Of a stretch of 9,250 nt of DNA, positions 6,671 through 9,250 are shown piece after piece. Within the stretch, counting starts at the first letter, position 1, and every line of letters begins with the position of its first letter. Location: NCBI GenBank assembly GCA_013817065.1, contig JACDDJ010000095.1, positions 1,414 through 10,663 of the forward strand. Reading direction: 5' to 3'. Position numbers and translations under genes: made by a program. A model generated the notes under the pieces. It saw only the letters and a program-made list of their open reading frames with translations. It was not told the DNA's origin and searched no databases. Source of the stretch: Acidobacteriota bacterium (GTDB lineage: Bacteria > Acidobacteriota > Vicinamibacteria > Vicinamibacterales > 2-12-FULL-66-21).

Positions 6671-6776
6671 ACGCAACCATCCTGGCGCTGCCGGGTGACG
6701 GCATCGGCCCGCGGCCAACACCGAGCCGATGACGGCTGCGATCCTGGACCATCTCCCTGCCACGGCCGCACTCTAG
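6667..6776 (+). pseudogene. leuB: leuB vestige: 3-isopropylmalate dehydrogenase start joined to probable C-terminal end
   Basis: A GTG at 6667 overlaps the leuA stop by three bases and reads VNATILALPGDGIGP, the unmistakable LeuB N terminus (LPGDGIGP is the cofactor-binding opening of the family). The normal continuation (GPEV...) is missing: the frame becomes RPTPSR and stops at 6730-6732. In the next frame, from about 6714 to a TAG at 6774-6776, the sequence reads NTEPMTAAILDHLPATAAL, which resembles a LeuB C terminus (a Thr-rich turn, a helix of the (E/M)T-AxL type, stop). The simplest reading is one large internal deletion, about 1 kb for a 350-360-residue enzyme, with a junction at about 6711-6722. 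The N-terminal match is secure; the C-terminal match is inference. An assembly deletion would look identical. As written, no LeuB could be made from this locus. Confidence 0.72.
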
Positions 6777-6978
6777 AACTGCGCGTGGCAAAACAGACCG
6801 CGCGGTCCTGAATGGTCTGGTCCGCCAGGCAATCGAGCGCGGGCGTTGAGAACCGTATGTATATTTCCGCTCTCTGACGCTCAGACTCACCCAAGAGAAC
6901 GCATAAGGGTTTCCGCCCGAGCCAGCGTTTCATCCGGTCGACTTCAGCACGACTTCACACTACGATCGGAGACAGGCT
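6777..6978 (+). other. Non-coding gap between leuB vestige and TonB receptor; probable receptor leader
   Basis: No credible gene is seen here on either strand. The stretch contains a 12-bp perfect palindrome (GACCGCGCGGTC, 6796-6807) without a T-run, and a lone -10-like TATATT at 6860-6865 that has no well-spaced -35. The receptor frame has a stop at 6904-6906. The promoter of the receptor probably lies here but cannot be pinned. No cobalamin-riboswitch core or other riboswitch signature was recognised. Confidence 0.4.
6968..6972 (+). promoter_or_regulatory. Ribosome binding site of the TonB-dependent receptor
   Basis: GGAGA lies six bases before the ATG at 6979. No other ATG, GTG or TTG occurs in frame between the upstream stop (6904) and this ATG, so the start is well fixed. 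Confidence 0.6.
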
Positions 6979-9250
6979 ATGGCTTTCATCGCTTGTCTCG
7001 CGATCGTGTGGACAGTCGTCGCCGGCCCACAGGTCAGGACGGCAACGGGCGTGGTGCGCGACTCGAGCGGGGCGCCGATCAGCGGAGCGCTCATCGGCGC
7101 TGATCCGTCGGGGACTGGCGATGTCACCGTGAGGACAAGTTCCGACGGGCGGTTCTCGCTGCCCATCTCGACGGCAGACGTGGTCCTCATTATTTCAGCG
7201 CCGGGTTTCCGCACCGTTCACCGCCGCCTCGCTTCGTCCGATCCGGTCCTCTTAGAGATCACGCTGGTCGCGACCGTCGCGGAGTCCGTCACCGTCACCG
7301 CTGGCCGCATCGAGCAGCGACTCACCAATGTTGCGGCGACAGTGTCGATCGTCGATCGGGCTCGTCTCGACCGCTCTCCGGCGATGACGACAGATGACGT
7401 CCTGCGGCAGTTGCCCGCGTTCAGCCTGTTTCGAAGGTCCAGCAGTGTGGCGGCTCATCCCACCGCGCAGGGAGTCTCGCTCCGCGGAATCGGTCCGAGC
7501 GGAGTGAGCCGGACGCTCGTCCTCATTGACGGTTCCCCCTTCAGTGATCCTTTCGGCGGATGGGTTGCATGGAGCCGCGTTCCACAGGCGTCGATCGAGC
7601 GGATCGAGGTCGTGGAAGGCTCGGGCGCGAACCTGTTTGGCAACTATTCGATGGGAGGCGCCATCAATCTCGTCACCCGGCAACCCTCCGCGCCGTGGCT
7701 CGCCGCAACGCTGCAGTACGGGCAGCGGGTGACGCCGCGGTTCGATGGGTCGGCGGGATTCAGCAGGAACGGCTGGACGGCGCTGGTGGATGCGGGCACG
7801 TTCAGCACGGATGGCTACCTTGTGCTCCCTGAAGAGGAGCGCGGCCTGGTCGACGAGAACGTTTCGGCAGAGTCCCGTCGCGTCTACGGGTCGCTCGGCT
7901 ACCGCTTTGCCGGCAGCACCTCCGTGCAGGGACGAGCCGATATTTTCGATGAGTCACGTCAGAACGGAAAGCGCAGCACAATCGACCGCACGCCGGAGCA
8001 GAACCACACGACGTGGAGTTCGTTCGGTCTCAACGTCCGGATGCCGAGAGGTGTGAGCGAGACCCGAGCCTCGGTCTTCGGCGACCGGGTCAGGTTCCAC
8101 AGTAACTTCCTCGCCGTACCGGCCGCCACGCCGGTCCGCAGTGTGGGGCGGATGACGCTCGAACAGCACGTCCCGTCATCGAGTGTCGGCGGGGCAGCCC
8201 AGTGGACTTACGCCGCACCGCGCGCCTCGGTGTTCACCGCCGGCATCGACTGGCGCCGTGTCGAAGGCGACAGTGAGGAAGAGGGTCTCGATCCGCAGAC
8301 CGGCACGCGGGCTGTTCTTCGCCGAGTCTCCGGAGGCGCGCAAGACAACGTCGGCGTGTTCGCTCAAATCGTCGCGGCGCCGATCGACCCGCTCGTCCTC
8401 ACCGCCGCCGTTCGCCACGACCGCTGGAACAACACCCGGGGATACAACCTCGAGACTGACCAGAACGGGCAGCCGACATCGAACAATCGACCGACGCTGC
8501 CAGACCGCTCGGACGTCGTCACAACCCCGCGGCTCTCGGCCCTGTTCAGGGCCACCTCCTCACTGAGCCTGTGGACCGCGGTCGGCCGCGGCTTTCGCGC
8601 CCCGACGCTGAACGAGTTGTATCGTCAGTTTCGTGTTGGCGCCGTGACGACGCTCGCGAATGAAAACCTCGGCCCCGAGCGTCTGCGGACGGTGGAGCTC
8701 GGTGTGCGATTCGTGCCTGTGCAGGCGCTCGTCCTTCGTGCCGCGTGGTTCGACAACCGGCTGCGGGATGCTGTCTCCAACGTAACGGTGACGGTGTCCG
8801 GGAACGTCGTCACGCAGCAGCGCCAGAACCTGGGCTTGACGAGAATTCGTGGAACGCAAGTCGATCTCGACTGGCGTCCGTCGGCGCGCGTCAACGTGTC
8901 GGCTGGCTATCTATATAACGACGCTGTCGTCCGCGAGTTCGAGGTCAATCCCGCGCTCGTCGGACGATACCTGCCGCAGGTGCCGCGTCATCGCGCGACC
9001 GCACAGTTCAACATGCTCGATGAGCGGATCGGCGATCTGACCGTCACCTTCCAAGCGGTCGGCCGGCAGTTTGACGACGACCTCAACGTGCGCGCGGTGC
9101 CGGGTCGGACGGAGGCGGGATTGCCGGCGTTCTCGACGGTGGATGTGCTCCTGTCGAGGAACGTGGCTCGCGGCATCACTGCGTTCGCAGGTGCACAGAA
9201 CCTGCTCGATCAACGCGGGTTCACGGGGACGCTGCCGACGACGCTTGGGC
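6979..9250 (+). CDS. TonB-dependent outer-membrane receptor with N-terminal carboxypeptidase-regulatory-like domain (3' end outside window)
   Basis: This is an outer-membrane active transporter powered by TonB; the frame is open for 757 complete codons to the right edge. Residues 1 to about 16 form a short hydrophobic signal segment lacking a basic n-region. Residues about 20-90 form a carboxypeptidase-regulatory-like beta domain (TGVVRDSSGAPISGALI, SSDGRFSLPI, SAPGFRTVHRRL). ESVTVTAGR (102-110) is a TonB-box-like strand. The plug follows, with DDVLRQLPAFS (from 138), LVLIDGSPFSDPFGGWVAW (180-198), IERIEVVEGSGANLFGNYSM (from 207) and GGAINLVTR. The barrel includes GRGFRAPTLNELYRQF (FRAPTLNELY at 539-548). 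AGAQNLLDQRGF (about 737-748) is the near-terminal motif, so only some 25-30 residues should be missing. The architecture is of BtuB/CirA type with an extra N-terminal domain. The ligand (iron chelate, cobalamin, sugar or other) cannot be inferred. No partner TonB, ABC or lipoprotein gene is visible. Confidence 0.93.
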   Translation, partial: MAFIACLAIVWTVVAGPQVRTATGVVRDSSGAPISGALIGADPSGTGDVTVRTSSDGRFSLPISTADVVLIISAPGFRTVHRRLASSDPVLLEITLVATVAESVTVTAGRIEQRLTNVAATVSIVDRARLDRSPAMTTDDVLRQLPAFSLFRRSSSVAAHPTAQGVSLRGIGPSGVSRTLVLIDGSPFSDPFGGWVAWSRVPQASIERIEVVEGSGANLFGNYSMGGAINLVTRQPSAPWLAATLQYGQRVTPRFDGSAGFSRNGWTALVDAGTFSTDGYLVLPEEERGLVDENVSAESRRVYGSLGYRFAGSTSVQGRADIFDESRQNGKRSTIDRTPEQNHTTWSSFGLNVRMPRGVSETRASVFGDRVRFHSNFLAVPAATPVRSVGRMTLEQHVPSSSVGGAAQWTYAAPRASVFTAGIDWRRVEGDSEEEGLDPQTGTRAVLRRVSGGAQDNVGVFAQIVAAPIDPLVLTAAVRHDRWNNTRGYNLETDQNGQPTSNNRPTLPDRSDVVTTPRLSALFRATSSLSLWTAVGRGFRAPTLNELYRQFRVGAVTTLANENLGPERLRTVELGVRFVPVQALVLRAAWFDNRLRDAVSNVTVTVSGNVVTQQRQNLGLTRIRGTQVDLDWRPSARVNVSAGYLYNDAVVREFEVNPALVGRYLPQVPRHRATAQFNMLDERIGDLTVTFQAVGRQFDDDLNVRAVPGRTEAGLPAFSTVDVLLSRNVARGITAFAGAQNLLDQRGFTGTLPTTLG

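Noticed and set aside
6796..6807. Perfect palindrome GACCGCGCGGTC as a leu-operon terminator
   Set aside because: It has no loop, since the palindrome is continuous, and no T-run follows, so a rho-independent terminator is not supported.
6846..6865. Promoter made of TTGAGA (6846-6851) and TATATT (6860-6865)
   Set aside because: The spacer is only eight bases, too short for a sigma-70-type promoter.
6658..6933. Minus-strand open frame of about 90 codons after leuA
   Set aside because: It covers the recognisable leuB vestige on the other strand and has no domain-like features; open frames of this size are common by chance in GC-rich DNA.
6777..6978. Cobalamin or other riboswitch in the TonB receptor leader
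   Set aside because: I could not find the conserved B12-box or other riboswitch core sequences; a covariance-model search would be needed to exclude divergent forms.

Overview
The window is GC-rich bacterial DNA. Gene style points to a soil or environmental Gram-negative, most likely an Acidobacteriota member (perhaps the Vicinamibacteria lineage). The clues are a TonB-dependent receptor with an N-terminal carboxypeptidase-regulatory-like domain, an exported lipoprotein methyltransferase, and high-GC, Arg/Ala-rich proteins. This taxonomic placement is inference; there is no rRNA or other marker gene here.

Layout. (1) Bases 1-1013, minus strand: the N-terminal part of an APC-type amino-acid-permease-like transporter, broken by two single-base losses and running off the left edge. 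(2) Bases 1113-1925, minus: a cytoplasmic class I SAM methyltransferase. (3) Bases 1935-2465, plus: a short class I methyltransferase with a lipoprotein-type signal peptide, divergent from the previous gene by only a few bases. (4) Bases 2486-4490, plus: leuC and leuD, overlapping by 11 bases. (5) Bases 4427-5356, minus: a LysR-type regulator whose 3' end overlaps leuD tail to tail. (6) Bases 5357-5434: a short AT-rich divergent control region with a near-perfect 23-bp dyad (LysR-box type) and a perfect 16-bp palindrome just before leuA. (7) Bases 5435-6670, plus: a short leuA lacking the C-terminal leucine-sensing domain. (8) Bases 6667-6776: what looks like the two ends of leuB joined by a large internal deletion. 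(9) About 200 non-coding bases. (10) Bases 6979 to the right edge, plus: a TonB-dependent outer-membrane receptor missing only its extreme C terminus.

The core is a leucine-biosynthesis locus. LeuA condenses acetyl-CoA with 2-ketoisovalerate, LeuCD isomerises 2-isopropylmalate to 3-isopropylmalate, and LeuB would oxidise it. The LysR gene lies between leuCD and leuA and is divergent from leuA, so it is the obvious candidate regulator. LeuB is not intact here, so either another leuB exists in the genome, or the pathway is broken, or the assembly lost about 1 kb.

I see no mobile element, CRISPR array, tRNA or rRNA. The most informative oddities are the leuB vestige, the apparently feedback-free LeuA, the two dyads in the lysR-leuA intergenic region, and the frameshifted transporter.
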